Part shown: positions 1 through 8,693 of the stretch, in pieces
Layout of the letters: each line of letters starts with the position of its first letter
Numbering within the stretch: position 1 is the stretch's first letter
Source: Hyunsoonleella flava
GTDB lineage: Bacteria; Bacteroidota; Bacteroidia; Flavobacteriales; Flavobacteriaceae
Reading direction: 5' to 3'
Assembly (NCBI RefSeq): GCF_004310325.1
Contig: NZ_SIRT01000007.1
Coordinates: forward strand, 1 to 64,000
Length of the DNA stretch: 64,000 nt
Made by a program: the position numbers and the translations under genes
The notes under the pieces: model-generated
Seen by the model: only the letters and a program-made list of their open reading frames with translations
Told to the model about the DNA's origin: nothing
Databases searched by the model: none

Positions 1-69
1 ATTGCTCGCATCTTTGCGGTTATACAAAGACAAACACCTTATGTGGATACATTAAGGTTCGTAGCTTAA
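1..69 (+). CDS. C-terminal end of an unidentified protein (partial)
   Basis: The first frame of the window is open from base 1 to a TAA at 67-69 and encodes 22 residues ending in YVDTLRFVA. The window edge cuts off the rest. The fragment is too short to recognise a family, and the frame could be open by chance. About 120 bases of AT-rich sequence without an obvious gene follow before the terminator at 190. Confidence 0.3.
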   Translation: MARIFAVIQRQTPYVDTLRFVA

Positions 70-189
70 ATTTTAACAAATTTTTTTTGGTCGAATCATA
101 GAATACGCGGGTCTACCTGCCAAAATCCGTTTTACTTAAAAATATCGCTGTTTGTTTGGTAGCGTTATTTTTCAAATATTACTAATATA

Positions 190-223
190 AAAAGCCCTTT
201 GCGTCACAACACAAAGGGCTTTT
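190..223. terminator. Bidirectional Rho-independent terminator
   Basis: A 12-bp perfect stem (AAAAGCCCTTTG at 190-201 against 212-223) surrounds a 10-nt loop and has an A-run and a T-run on its two sides. It lies just past the stop of the minus-strand gene at 246-626 and could also end transcription arriving from the left. Confidence 0.8.
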
Positions 224-245
224 TAAATATTGAACTAACGATTTG

Positions 246-626
246 TTAGTTATTACTAATCGTATTTTCCTTTTTTTCAGAAGATGCAAAAACCATAGCT
301 AAATCATCTAAAGAAACCGTACTAGCAGCAAGGGCTAACTTAACAGGTTCATGTATTTCTTTGGTTACCTCAGTTTTAATTTCCTTAGTGTCATAACCAG
401 TAAAACTGCAAACAAGCGTGTAAGTGCCTTCTTTTACGTTTTCAAATTTAAAAGCACCGGTTTCGTCGGTCATTACTTTTTCACCAGTTTCTTTAATAAT
501 CACTTTTGCAAAAAGTAAAGGAGTATTACCTTCTTCAGCATCAGTTATTTTTCCATTGATAGTTCCGTTTTGAGCCGATGTAAACATAGCGGTAAACAAG
601 AATACGGTAAATAGAAAATATTTCAT
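246..626 (-). CDS. Secreted carboxypeptidase-regulatory-like domain protein
   Basis: A 126-residue protein with a Sec signal peptide (about residues 1-18, ending TSAQ). One CarboxypepD_reg-like beta-sandwich follows (about 20-95), seen as the GxIxGxIxDAEEGNPL-type opening and the GAFKFENVKEGTYTLVCSFTGYD motif region. This domain is normally found at the N-terminus of TonB-dependent receptors or surface proteins. Here it stands alone and is followed only by a short polar tail. The protein is probably periplasmic or on the outer membrane. No partner gene is adjacent, and its function is not known. Confidence 0.75.
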   Translation of the reverse strand: MKYFLFTVFLFTAMFTSAQNGTINGKITDAEEGNTPLLFAKVIIKETGEKVMTDETGAFKFENVKEGTYTLVCSFTGYDTKEIKTEVTKEIHEPVKLALAASTVSLDDLAMVFASSEKKENTISNN

Positions 627-788
627 AAATAAGATAACTTTTATTCACTACAAATAAACTAGTTTTATGTAATTCAGATGTTATCAAAATATTAACCTAA
701 AATGATGATTATGTTATCCTAATGTTAAGAGATTTTGCAATAGATTTTTTATTGAATTTAGTATCTTGCCTCAGCTTAATCCAAAACT

Positions 789-2129
789 ATGAACTGGGAA
801 CAACTCCTCTCCTTAAAACGCTTTGGCGACACCAATAAAAGACTTAGAAAAGAACAGGACGAAACCCGTTTGGGCTTCGAAGTAGATTACGACCGTATCA
901 TCTTTTCGCAAGAATTTAGGAGCCTGCAAGATAAAACACAGGTAATTCCATTGTCGCAAACCGATTTTGTACATACCCGACTAACGCATAGTTTAGAGGT
1001 TAGCGTCGTTGGGCGTTCTTTAGGGCGTAAAGTAGGGCAAAAAATATTAGAAAAACATCCGCATTTGCAAAATGTTCATGGGTATCAAGCTAACGATTTT
1101 GGAGCGATAGTAGCCACGGCGGCCTTAGCGCATGATATTGGAAATCCGCCGTTTGGACACTCTGGCGAAAAATCTATAGGAGAGTTTTTTAAAACAGGTG
1201 CGGGCAAACAATATAAAGACCAATTAACCGACAAAGAATACCAAGACCTTTGCGATTTTGAAGGAAACGCCAACGGGTTTAAAATCCTAACCCAAAGTAG
1301 GGCAGGACGTGATGGCGGACTCCGCTTAAGCTATGCCACATTGGGTGCATTTACCAAGTACCCGAAAGAATCACTGCCAAAAAGGCCAACAAAGCATATC
1401 GCCGATAAAAAATACGGGGTGTTCCAATCCGAAAAAGAAGCTTTTGCCGATGTAGCCAAAGAACTAGGACTTGTAAAACGCAGTGATAAACATCTTAGTT
1501 TCTCACGTCATCCACTGGCATATCTTGTAGAAGCTGCAGATGATATTTGTTACACCATTATCGATTTTGAAGATGGTATCAACCTTGGACTCATTCCCGA
1601 GGAATACGCGCTAGAGTACCTTTCAAAAGTTATTCGTGATAACATAAAACCAGAGAATTACTATGCGCTCTCCAATAAGGAAGACCGTGTGGGTTATCTC
1701 CGCGCACTAGCAATTGGTGCACTCATTAATGATGCGGTGGATATTTTTATGAAAAATGAAGACGCTATTTTAGACGGTACTTTCGATTGCGCATTGCTAG
1801 ACAAAAGCAAATTTGAAGCTCAAATAAAAGATATCATCAAAATCAGTATCGAAAATATTTACCATTCCGAAGAAGTAATCGATAAGGAAATCGCCGGCTA
1901 CCAAATCATCAACAAGCTCCTCACAGTCTACACCAACGCCGTAAACAACAGTCTCAATGGCACCGCTTCAAATTACGACGAGCTCATTCTCAAGCGCCTC
2001 CCCAAAACCATAAATTTTAGCGACAGCAGCCTTTACCAACGTTTACTTGCTGTATGCCATTATGTATCCTTACTCTCCGATAGCAAAGCCATTCAAAATT
2101 TCAAGAAGATTGAGGGTGTAACGTTTTAG
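789..2129 (+). CDS. dgt: Deoxyguanosinetriphosphate triphosphohydrolase
   Basis: A 446-residue HD-domain dNTP triphosphohydrolase that converts dGTP to deoxyguanosine and tripolyphosphate in the cytoplasm. The HD metal site is visible: R64-L-T-H67 in the TRLTHSLEV motif, H115-D116 in ALAHDIGNPPFGH, and later conserved segments including HPLAYLVEAADDICY (about residues 241-255). The length is typical of the Bacteroidota Dgt type. A degenerate -7 box (TATCTTG, 762-768) lies about 20 bases before the ATG. The gene stands alone, with a repeat element between it and pheS. Confidence 0.95.
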   Translation: MNWEQLLSLKRFGDTNKRLRKEQDETRLGFEVDYDRIIFSQEFRSLQDKTQVIPLSQTDFVHTRLTHSLEVSVVGRSLGRKVGQKILEKHPHLQNVHGYQANDFGAIVATAALAHDIGNPPFGHSGEKSIGEFFKTGAGKQYKDQLTDKEYQDLCDFEGNANGFKILTQSRAGRDGGLRLSYATLGAFTKYPKESLPKRPTKHIADKKYGVFQSEKEAFADVAKELGLVKRSDKHLSFSRHPLAYLVEAADDICYTIIDFEDGINLGLIPEEYALEYLSKVIRDNIKPENYYALSNKEDRVGYLRALAIGALINDAVDIFMKNEDAILDGTFDCALLDKSKFEAQIKDIIKISIENIYHSEEVIDKEIAGYQIINKLLTVYTNAVNNSLNGTASNYDELILKRLPKTINFSDSSLYQRLLAVCHYVSLLSDSKAIQNFKKIEGVTF

Positions 2130-2147
2130 GTAGTAATAATTATATGG

Positions 2148-2230
2148 GCGTTACCCACAAGGGGTCGGGCTTTCGGCAGTCGCTCTCTCCTTCGTCGAGG
2201 AGCTTCAACAAATGCCTCAATCCCTAACGC
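2148..2230. repeat. Intergenic repeat bounded by GCGTTA/TAACGC
   Basis: An 83-bp element, GC-richer than its surroundings, begins GCGTTACCC and ends CCCTAACGC, giving imperfect terminal inverted repeats. Its interior holds GGGTCGGGCTTTCGGCAGTCG and a small CCTTCGTCGAGGAGC stem. From memory, similar intergenic elements recur in many Flavobacteriaceae genomes. Only one copy is visible here, so its repeat status rests on that recollection. Confidence 0.5.
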
Positions 2231-2248
2231 AAATCCCGATAAATTAAT

Positions 2249-2256
2249 TAAATTTG
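2249..2256 (+). promoter_or_regulatory. -7 promoter box of pheS
   Basis: TAAATTTG matches the Bacteroidota -7 consensus TAnnTTTG exactly and lies 20 bases before the pheS ATG. No clear -33 TTTG is visible. Confidence 0.5.
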
Positions 2257-2275
2257 CCATCATTTTAAGGCTATT

Positions 2276-3295
2276 ATGATAGATAAAATACAAGAACTTA
2301 TAGCAGAAGCCGAGGCGTTTAAAGCACAAACAAAAGAAGAGGTTGAAGCATTCCGTATAAAATATTTAGGCAAAAAAGGATTGTTAAACCAATACTTTGC
2401 GGAGTTTAAAAATGTGGCAAACGACCAGAAAAAGGAGTTTGGGCAAACCATCAATAAACTCAAAAAAACAGCTGAAGAAAAAGTAAATACCTTAAAGGCC
2501 GAACTTGAAGATAAAGAAGAAGTAAAAGGTGTTTACGGCGATTTATCGCGCCCAGGGCAACCTATTGAAATTGGTGCACGCCATCCAATTTCTATCGTTA
2601 AAAATCAAATTATCGATATTTTTTCGCGTATAGGTTTTAATGTGAGTGAGGGTCCAGAAATTGAGGACGACTGGCACAATTTTACGGCTTTAAACTTACC
2701 AGAACATCATCCAGCGCGCGATATGCAGGATACGTTTTTTATTCAAACCAATCCAGATATTTTATTGCGTACACATACCAGTTCGGTGCAGGTGCGCTAT
2801 ATGGAAAATAACAAACCACCAATTAGAACCATTTCTCCAGGTCGTGTGTATAGAAACGAAGCTATTTCGGCACGTTCGCACTGTTTTTTCCATCAGGTGG
2901 AAGGCTTGTATATTGATAAAGATGTGAGTTTTGCAGATTTAAAGCAAACCTTGCAGCACTTTACTACTGAAATGTTTGGCAAAAGTAAAATACGCTTACG
3001 CCCAAGTTACTTTCCATTTACTGAGCCTAGTGCTGAGGTAGATGTGTATTGGGGCTTAGAAACCGAAACCGATTATAAAATGACCAAAGGTACAGGTTGG
3101 TTAGAAATTATGGGTTGTGGTATGGTAGACCCTAATGTTTTGGAGAATTGTGGTATCGACTCAAAAGAATACTCTGGTTTTGCTTTTGGTATGGGGATAG
3201 ACCGTATTGCACTGTTATTACATCAAATTAGTGATATTCGCTTGTTAAGTGAAAATGATGTAAGATTTTTGGAGCAGTTTAAGAGTGCGCTATAG
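2276..3295 (+). CDS. pheS: Phenylalanyl-tRNA synthetase alpha subunit
   Basis: A 339-residue class II aminoacyl-tRNA synthetase subunit that charges tRNA-Phe in an alpha2-beta2 complex with PheT. The N-terminal coiled-coil region (about 1-90) is followed by the catalytic core. Visible motifs are [12 protein letters not shown] and [12 protein letters not shown] (motif 2 region) and the motif 3 signature [14 protein letters not shown] near residue 305. The length is normal. pheT is not adjacent, which is common in this phylum. The stop codon directly abuts the candidate start of the next small gene. Confidence 0.97.
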   Translation: MIDKIQELIAEAEAFKAQTKEEVEAFRIKYLGKKGLLNQYFAEFKNVANDQKKEFGQTINKLKKTAEEKVNTLKAELEDKEEVKGVYGDLSRPGQPIEIGARHPISIVKNQIIDIFSRIGFNVSEGPEIEDDWHNFTALNLPEHHPARDMQDTFFIQTNPDILLRTHTSSVQVRYMENNKPPIRTISPGRVYRNEAISARSHCFFHQVEGLYIDKDVSFADLKQTLQHFTTEMFGKSKIRLRPSYFPFTEPSAEVDVYWGLETETDYKMTKGTGWLEIMGCGMVDPNVLENCGIDSKEYSGFAFGMGIDRIALLLHQISDIRLLSENDVRFLEQFKSAL

Positions 3296-3592
3296 GTGGA
3301 TGATTTTCATGTCTATTTTGGGTATTTTGATATTGCAATTTTTTTAATGTTAATTACAGTTAATTGTTTAATTAAAAAATTTCCAAATTCTAAGAGTTGT
3401 ATTTTTCCAATTTTATTCTTCTTGCTTTTTGGTTTTCTTTTGCCTTGTATATCAATGTTTATGGAAATAAAATTACATGCAAGTCCGGGAGATGATGCAT
3501 TTAATTTATTGTACACTTATTTAAGGTTTCCTTTGTATTGGATTTTCGGTCTTATTCAGTTTGTTATCATTTATTTTAGAACTAAAGACTAG
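3296..3592 (+). CDS. Small integral membrane protein, unknown
   Basis: A 98-residue, strongly hydrophobic protein with about three predicted transmembrane stretches (near residues 10-25, 38-56 and 75-93). As drawn it starts with GTG immediately after the pheS stop; an in-frame ATG at 3347 is an alternative start. It lies in the same direction as pheS and could be cotranscribed. No family is recognised. The composition fits a real membrane protein, but the start is uncertain. Confidence 0.5.
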   Translation: MDDFHVYFGYFDIAIFLMLITVNCLIKKFPNSKSCIFPILFFLLFGFLLPCISMFMEIKLHASPGDDAFNLLYTYLRFPLYWIFGLIQFVIIYFRTKD

Positions 3593-3664
3593 TATTACCA
3601 AGCTAGAGTGCCCTAATCTCTTATCGAGATAGTATGTAGAGCCCAATGAAAGTAGCATTGATAA

Positions 3665-4108
3665 TTATATACCATAAGCTTTTTTAGCACTCTCAATTTG
3701 CTCTTCTTCAGTAGTCTCTGGATACAAAATATATTTAGGCGCAATAATTGGTTTTGAGCTTGTCACTTCAATTTTTGTAATACTTGAAAAAGGAAATTTG
3801 CCCTCAGTAATCTCAAGAAGTTCTTTTTCCATAGCAAAATAAGCCTCATTTTCTTTTGTGATGAGTGATGCTTTTCCTTTTAATTGATAGCCTTTTTGCA
3901 CCAAAACATCAATAAAACTCAAGCAAACATTTTGGTTTTCTTTAATGTTTTTAATTGTTTGTGGTGAAGCTATATTTGCTATGATGATATAATCTCCATA
4001 ATAAGTAAAAACTTCTTTAGGGGACACATTCGGTATGTTTTCTTTACTGGCGGTGGCTAGCCAACACAATACACTTTGGTGGATATATTTTTTAATGTCA
4101 CTATTCAT
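3665..4108 (-). CDS. Pyridoxamine 5'-phosphate oxidase-like FMN-binding protein
   Basis: A 147-residue split-barrel flavoprotein of the PNPOx-like superfamily. The N-terminus (CWLATASKENIPNVSPK) shows the typical cofactor-site opening, where small molecules are tested against FMN or F420-like cofactors. KNIKENQNVCLSF is the usual mid-domain strand. It is shorter than true PdxH (about 210 residues), so it is probably a general-stress or pyridoxamine-oxidase-like protein rather than the vitamin B6 enzyme. It overlaps the upstream gene by 8 bases, so the pair is probably cotranscribed. Confidence 0.75.
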   Translation of the reverse strand: MNSDIKKYIHQSVLCWLATASKENIPNVSPKEVFTYYGDYIIIANIASPQTIKNIKENQNVCLSFIDVLVQKGYQLKGKASLITKENEAYFAMEKELLEITEGKFPFSSITKIEVTSSKPIIAPKYILYPETTEEEQIESAKKAYGI

Positions 4109-4823
4109 AAACTAAATCTGTGAATAGCTTCTCATTAAAATCTTGCTTTACCACAACGTTTTTAGGCCCAAAATCACTACGATTAAATGATAATAAAATA
4201 TCTCCAGCTTTTTGGTAATTATCCCATGGCATCGTAAACCTGGGCTTTTCATCATTAAAATTTGGAAAAAACGCCCATTGTTTTATGAGATTATCGGTTT
4301 GGTCAACATATACGTAATATTTGTTGTCGGGTGTAACGCCAACCGCGTTAAAGGTGAGTTGCAATACATCGGCTAAATTCCCGTTATCTAATTTCTCGGT
4401 TTTTAAGTGCGATAAGGTTACGCCTGGGTCCTGCAATTTCCAGGGCATGACTAACCAATATGAATCGTTTATCCACCAGTTTTTGCCTTTTGTGAGCCAT
4501 TTTTTTGCAGAATTTTCTTCAAGTAGTCTATCATTATGAAAAACTTTTCCTTTGAGTGTATTGATGTTGACCAAAATGGTCAATGAATCTTTAGGGCTTT
4601 CAACCCGTACATCTCCAGTCCATTTATTCCAGTACAATTTACGCTTGCCAAAATCCCATTGTATAAATCGGGTGTTGTTGTAGTTGTCTTGTCCACCCAT
4701 AGCTTCCACTATGTTATTAGCAATAGCAATTGCTTTTTCATCAGAATTTTGGGCAAGTATTACGGTATTAAAACTTAGAAAAAATATAACCAATGTGAGT
4801 TTGAAAAATGAAGATTGTACCAT
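4101..4823 (-). CDS. Secreted protein, possible LolA-like / DUF6503 type
   Basis: A 240-residue protein with a Sec signal peptide (about residues 1-24, ending ILAQ). Repeated short strands with aromatic and charged alternation suggest a half-barrel of the LolA/outer-membrane lipoprotein-sorting type. The region KAIAIANNIVEAMGGQDNYNNTRF resembles the opening of DUF6503-like exported proteins of Flavobacteria. Probably periplasmic. It overlaps the downstream flavoprotein gene by 8 bases. Family assignment is from memory and moderate. Confidence 0.6.
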   Translation of the reverse strand: MVQSSFFKLTLVIFFLSFNTVILAQNSDEKAIAIANNIVEAMGGQDNYNNTRFIQWDFGKRKLYWNKWTGDVRVESPKDSLTILVNINTLKGKVFHNDRLLEENSAKKWLTKGKNWWINDSYWLVMPWKLQDPGVTLSHLKTEKLDNGNLADVLQLTFNAVGVTPDNKYYVYVDQTDNLIKQWAFFPNFNDEKPRFTMPWDNYQKAGDILLSFNRSDFGPKNVVVKQDFNEKLFTDLVYE

Positions 4824-4873
4824 GTATAAAGGGTGTTATTTTTTGAAAATTACATAAACTTTACGAATTAGAT

Positions 4874-4881
4874 TATTTTTG
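4874..4881 (+). promoter_or_regulatory. -7 promoter box for the 4902 gene
   Basis: TATTTTTG is a full match to TAnnTTTG and lies 20 bases before the TTG start at 4902. No good -33 element is evident. Confidence 0.45.
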
Positions 4882-4901
4882 TGCCTTAAAATTGATAGAG
4901 G

Positions 4902-5297
4902 TTGAAAAAAGATATTGAAATCCCCAAAGTTGAAGGCGTTTACATTGCTGTTGTAAACGAGTATAACGATGTGTACAAATCAGAAGATTGGAATGCTTAT
5001 ATTATAAATGAAAAGGAAACTGATTTGGAGATGGTTATTATCGTTTCTGAAGGGTATTCTGAAACTAAGAAAACAGCTGTTTTTAGAAAGCGCATAGACA
5101 AACTTCCAGCAAAAAGTTACGCAAAAATAGAATTGATGCAGGAGGATCTGTTTAAATTGAACAATAGCTTTAAAGTATCTTTCTTTGAAGGTGATGCTAT
5201 GCTTGATAAAACGTACATCTTTAGAAAAAACACTATAAATTTAAAGGCCTTACGACCTATTCCTTTGATGGATGTGAAAGGTGTTTTGGTGAAGTAA
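4902..5297 (+). CDS. Conserved small cytoplasmic protein, unknown
   Basis: A 131-residue protein without a signal peptide or membrane segment, starting at TTG (MKKDIEIPKVEGVYIAVV). The sequence alternates short beta strands and charged turns. As far as I recall, homologues are widespread in Flavobacteriaceae and are sometimes mislabelled as a phenylalanyl-tRNA synthetase alpha subunit; nothing here supports a synthetase role. It has its own -7 box and no operon partner. Function unknown. Confidence 0.7.
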   Translation: MKKDIEIPKVEGVYIAVVNEYNDVYKSEDWNAYIINEKETDLEMVIIVSEGYSETKKTAVFRKRIDKLPAKSYAKIELMQEDLFKLNNSFKVSFFEGDAMLDKTYIFRKNTINLKALRPIPLMDVKGVLVK

Positions 5298-5379
5298 GTG
5301 TTTATAAATTTCATTTTGCTTTAGAAGTATAATCGATTTTGACGTATCTGTTTAATAGTATTTTTCTACGTTCATTTTG

Positions 5380-5850
5380 CCTTGATGCAAAACGAACCAA
5401 AAAATCAAGTTCAAGCCGAGGAATTTTTCATTCCTAAAATAATTTGGAATGAAAACCGATTTGAAAACTCCGCGTCGAACTGCGTTCTCCTGTTTTCGGA
5501 GCTTTTCTTCATCTATTCTGCGCCTTGACGATCAATTCTTTGAATTGATTAAGGTGTTGACTATCAACATATTTCTTTTTTATTTTAATACCCATTCCCT
5601 TTATTATAAATTTTGCATAAAAGCGGTGTTTCTCTCATTGTATGGTCTAGGGGTGAGTTTTACGTTATGGATGGTAGTGAGATGCCCACAGTGAGGTACG
5701 AACGAATACTTGGAATAACGAATAGTCTGATCCCATCTAAGGAATGCGACTTCCTTGCTTTACCCAAATAGGCAGTTCCCATATAACTTTTTTTAGAGAT
5801 AGTGCTTTTTATGGTTGAGTATTCTCCTCCTTTGGAGGAGTTAGAGGAGG
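5380..5850. repeat. Gene-free stretch rich in hairpins, probable repeat relics
   Basis: No convincing gene lies between 5298 and 5856. The stretch contains several perfect short stems: ATCAATTC-TTT-GAATTGAT (5531-5549), TGTTGA-CTA-TCAACA (5555-5569), AAGGAA/TTCCTT (5739-5756), and a CTCCTCC/GGAGGAG stem followed by a second AGGAGG and a T-run (5824-5857). The 5440-5545 segment, with CTCCG/CGGAG arms, resembles intergenic elements I recall from other Flavobacteriaceae. Its repeat status cannot be shown from one copy. Confidence 0.35.
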
Positions 5851-5856
5851 CTTTTT

Positions 5857-6858
5857 TTAATCTAACTTCTCGGTTAATTTTTTGAATACCTTTTTCGGGT
5901 TTTTATTTTGGTAAAGTATTTCGTAAACAGCATCGATTATTGGTGTGTCAGCTTTTTTTTCATTCTTCTCATTCATTTCATAGGCACTTTTTGTGGCATA
6001 AAACCCTTCTGCCACCATACTCATTTCCATTTGTGCAGATTTTACGGTGTAGCCTTTGCCTATCATATTTCCAAACATGCGGTTTCTGGAAAAAGTTGAG
6101 TAGCCCGTAACCAATAAATCGCCTAAGTAAGCGGAGTTATTGATGTTGCGTTTCATTTTATGAACTTTTTTAATGTAGCGTTTCATTTCCCGTATGGCAT
6201 TGCTCATTAAAATACTCTGAAAATTATCGCCATAACCTAATCCATGTGCAATTCCGGCGGCAATAGCATAAATATTCTTAAGCATTACGCCATACTCCAC
6301 ACCAATAACATCGTCGCTTATTTTGGTGTTTATGTAGTCGCTAGATAAACTATCGGCAATCTGTTGTGCTTTTTTTGAGTCCCAACAGGAAATAGTAAGA
6401 TAAGATAGACGCTCTAACGCCACTTCCTCGGCATGACATGGGCCAGCGATAACAGCAATACTTTCAAATGGTACGTTATAATGTTCGTTAAAGTGTTCTC
6501 CAACTAATAAACCTGTTTCGGGAACAATACCTTTAACTGCTGAAACTACGGTTTTGCTGGAAATATCAACAGTTAGTTTCTCTAGTTCGGTATGGATAAA
6601 TGCGGATGGGATTACAAAAATAAGTACATCTGCCCAATCAGCCATTTCGTTAATATCATTACTTAATTTTAGCTGTTCTAAATGAAACTCTACCGAACTT
6701 AAATAATTAGGATTATGCTGTTCTCTTAACAGATGCTCTTTAGTATACACGCTGCGCATATACCAACCAATTTCATTTAAGTTTTCGCTAAGCATTTTAA
6801 CGATTGCCGTAGCCCAACTCCCTGCACCAAAAACTGCATACTTTAAAGGTTTACTCAT
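5857..6858 (-). CDS. gpsA: NAD(P)-dependent glycerol-3-phosphate dehydrogenase
   Basis: A 333-residue enzyme that reduces dihydroxyacetone phosphate to sn-glycerol 3-phosphate for phospholipid synthesis. The N-terminal Rossmann fold shows GAGSWATAIVKML (residues 11-23). SAVKGI, GPCHAEEV and GVMLKNIYAIAAGIAHG (around residue 190, with the catalytic Lys) are the family signatures. The length is normal. The gene is alone on the minus strand. Confidence 0.95.
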   Translation of the reverse strand: MSKPLKYAVFGAGSWATAIVKMLSENLNEIGWYMRSVYTKEHLLREQHNPNYLSSVEFHLEQLKLSNDINEMADWADVLIFVIPSAFIHTELEKLTVDISSKTVVSAVKGIVPETGLLVGEHFNEHYNVPFESIAVIAGPCHAEEVALERLSYLTISCWDSKKAQQIADSLSSDYINTKISDDVIGVEYGVMLKNIYAIAAGIAHGLGYGDNFQSILMSNAIREMKRYIKKVHKMKRNINNSAYLGDLLVTGYSTFSRNRMFGNMIGKGYTVKSAQMEMSMVAEGFYATKSAYEMNEKNEKKADTPIIDAVYEILYQNKNPKKVFKKLTEKLD

Positions 6859-6982
6859 AAAAACTAAAAAAATTGTTCGTCTTTCAAAAGTACATAAAAT
6901 AAAGAAAAACGAAGCATTGCATTATGGGGTCGTATATTTTGGCACGCTGTTTGAATCTACATAAACAGAAACCCTAAAACGA

Positions 6983-7930
6983 ATGATTATGAAGACTGCA
7001 AAATTACTTTTAAGCGTTGTGTTGATGTCAACACTTTTTACATCTTGTTATACAGAGGTTATCGTTGATGACTTTGTAGATGAGCCAATAATAACAGCAA
7101 ATCAAGTGCTTACTTCGCACGAACTTTGGTATGTAGATATTAATCAAACTATTGGATTTGGCGAAGTGCCTTTTTTACAAAAAGCATTTACTGTGTCGTT
7201 TATTAATGGTGTAGTTTATGCCAATAATAATTTGGTAGGTATTGGCAACAGTGGCGATGGGTTTGGTATAGATGTAGCATCGTATGATGCCTACAATATG
7301 ATTTTGGATGTAAACCACGACATTGATGGTTTTGTAACGTTTGATGTGTTTGTTGTTGATGGCAATACGATAGAATTATATAATCCAAATACAGATACAT
7401 CATATTTCTTGGAAGGTTATCAGCGTAGAAATTTTGACTATGATTTTGTATTCTACGATAACATCCATTATTTTTTGCAGGAGTATGAAGCTTGGGAGAA
7501 AACATATACCAGTGAAATGGGTGCGATAAATGAGTTTGATAATGAGAATTACTTGCAGTTTTTAGCTGGAGGAAATGATTCTACCTTTAGAAGTTCTCAA
7601 GATGGATTTGGAATGAACCCTAACAATTTAATATGGGATTATACTGGAGTATATGGCGTTGGAAATGTTGTTAATAATGAGCTCTTGAAAACTTTAACAT
7701 TAGATTATGATTTCTTCGACAATGAATTCTTTGAATTGAGCGTTATAGATGACGGAACAATAGAGTTGTTTCATCCTTCATCTGAAACTGTATACGAATT
7801 TCAAGGAAGAGGATACATACAGTATTTAAAGTCTGATAACACAAAAGATAAGTCTTCAGGCAATAAAGAGAAAAAGCGTAAGTTCAAAAGCGAACGTAAA
7901 GAGAACCCTAGAGAAAATACACGGGTATAA
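6983..7930 (+). CDS. Lipoprotein, unknown
   Basis: A 315-residue exported lipoprotein. The signal peptide ends in a lipobox (STLFTSC), giving an acylated Cys near residue 22. An ATG two codons downstream (6989) is an equally plausible start. The mature part appears to hold two repeats of a beta-rich unit: an NELLKTLTLDYDFFDNEF-type and an FxLxxIDDGTIELFHP-type strand pair each occur twice. The C-terminus is very basic (KDKSSGNKEKKRKFKSERKE). Similar flavobacterial proteins are sometimes mislabelled as a nicotinate adenylyltransferase, which this is not. A strong terminator follows. Confidence 0.7.
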   Translation: MIMKTAKLLLSVVLMSTLFTSCYTEVIVDDFVDEPIITANQVLTSHELWYVDINQTIGFGEVPFLQKAFTVSFINGVVYANNNLVGIGNSGDGFGIDVASYDAYNMILDVNHDIDGFVTFDVFVVDGNTIELYNPNTDTSYFLEGYQRRNFDYDFVFYDNIHYFLQEYEAWEKTYTSEMGAINEFDNENYLQFLAGGNDSTFRSSQDGFGMNPNNLIWDYTGVYGVGNVVNNELLKTLTLDYDFFDNEFFELSVIDDGTIELFHPSSETVYEFQGRGYIQYLKSDNTKDKSSGNKEKKRKFKSERKENPRENTRV

Positions 7931-7960
7931 CATAAAAATTTTGGTTGGTTATTTAGTTTA

Positions 7961-8002
7961 GAAACCGTTTGAAGCAACTTGCTTCAGGCGGTTTCTGTTT
8001 TT
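7961..8002 (+). terminator. Rho-independent terminator
   Basis: An outer stem GAAACCG/CGGTTTC (7961-7967 with 7989-7995) encloses an inner GAAGCA/TGCTTC stem and is followed by a short T-run. It ends the lipoprotein gene. Confidence 0.8.
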
Positions 8003-8110
8003 AGAATAATTTGTGACGTATTCGGTTGTTTTGTGTCTTAACTATGTGTTACCTTAACAATAAAATGTTATCTTACACAAACTTAATCATTAACTTAAAA
8101 CACATTAAAA

Positions 8111-8596
8111 ATGGGATTATTTTCATTCATTAAAAACGCAGGAGCAAAAGTATTTGGTATAGGGAAAACAGATGCTGAAGAAGCTGCAGAGGCAGCTGCA
8201 AAAGAACTTAAATTAGAGGAGTTAGCTGCACGAAAATTAGAAGAAACAATTAACGACTTACAACTACAAGTAGAAAACTTGAATGTATTTATAGATGATG
8301 AAACAGCAACAGTGAGTGGTGCTGCTTATGACCAAGCCACCAAGGAAAAAGTAATTTTAGTGGTTGGAAACTCAAACGGAATTGCTTTTGTTGATGACCA
8401 AATGACTGTAGAAAATGTTGAGCCAGAAGCACAATTCCACACCGTTGTTAGTGGAGACACATTAGGAAAGATTGCAAAAACATATTATGGCAATGCCATG
8501 AAATATCCTGTTATATTTGAAGCGAATAAGCCAATGCTTACCGACCCTGATAAAATTTATCCTGGGCAAGTATTACGTATTCCTGCCTTAGACTAA
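8111..8596 (+). CDS. kbp: Kbp/YgaU-like BON-LysM protein
   Basis: A 161-residue protein colinear with Escherichia coli Kbp (YgaU), a cytoplasmic potassium-binding protein. It has the same MGLFxFxKxAG N-terminus, a BON-like domain (about 45-97, including VSGAAYDQATKEKVILVVGN), and a C-terminal LysM domain (about 108-158: HTVVSGDTLGKIAKTYYGN through FEANKPMLTDPDKIYPGQ). The K+ role is inferred from the E. coli protein. No signal peptide is present. It is monocistronic, with a terminator directly after. Confidence 0.85.
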   Translation: MGLFSFIKNAGAKVFGIGKTDAEEAAEAAAKELKLEELAARKLEETINDLQLQVENLNVFIDDETATVSGAAYDQATKEKVILVVGNSNGIAFVDDQMTVENVEPEAQFHTVVSGDTLGKIAKTYYGNAMKYPVIFEANKPMLTDPDKIYPGQVLRIPALD

Positions 8597-8622
8597 AAAC
8601 ATCCTACATATTTTATGTTATG

Positions 8623-8652
8623 AAAACCAACTTGAAAGAGTTGGTTTTTTTT
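8623..8652 (+). terminator. Rho-independent terminator
   Basis: AAAACCAACT (8623-8632) pairs with AGTTGGTTTT (8639-8648), followed by a T-rich tail. It ends the Kbp-like gene. Confidence 0.85.
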
Positions 8653-8693
8653 ATTTCTAAGTAATAAATACCGTTACCTATTTGAAGTGATTT

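Noticed and set aside
5449-5694. An 81-codon plus-strand frame
   Set aside because: It lies entirely in the hairpin-rich repeat-like stretch. The translation is low-complexity and Phe/Ser-rich with no family likeness.
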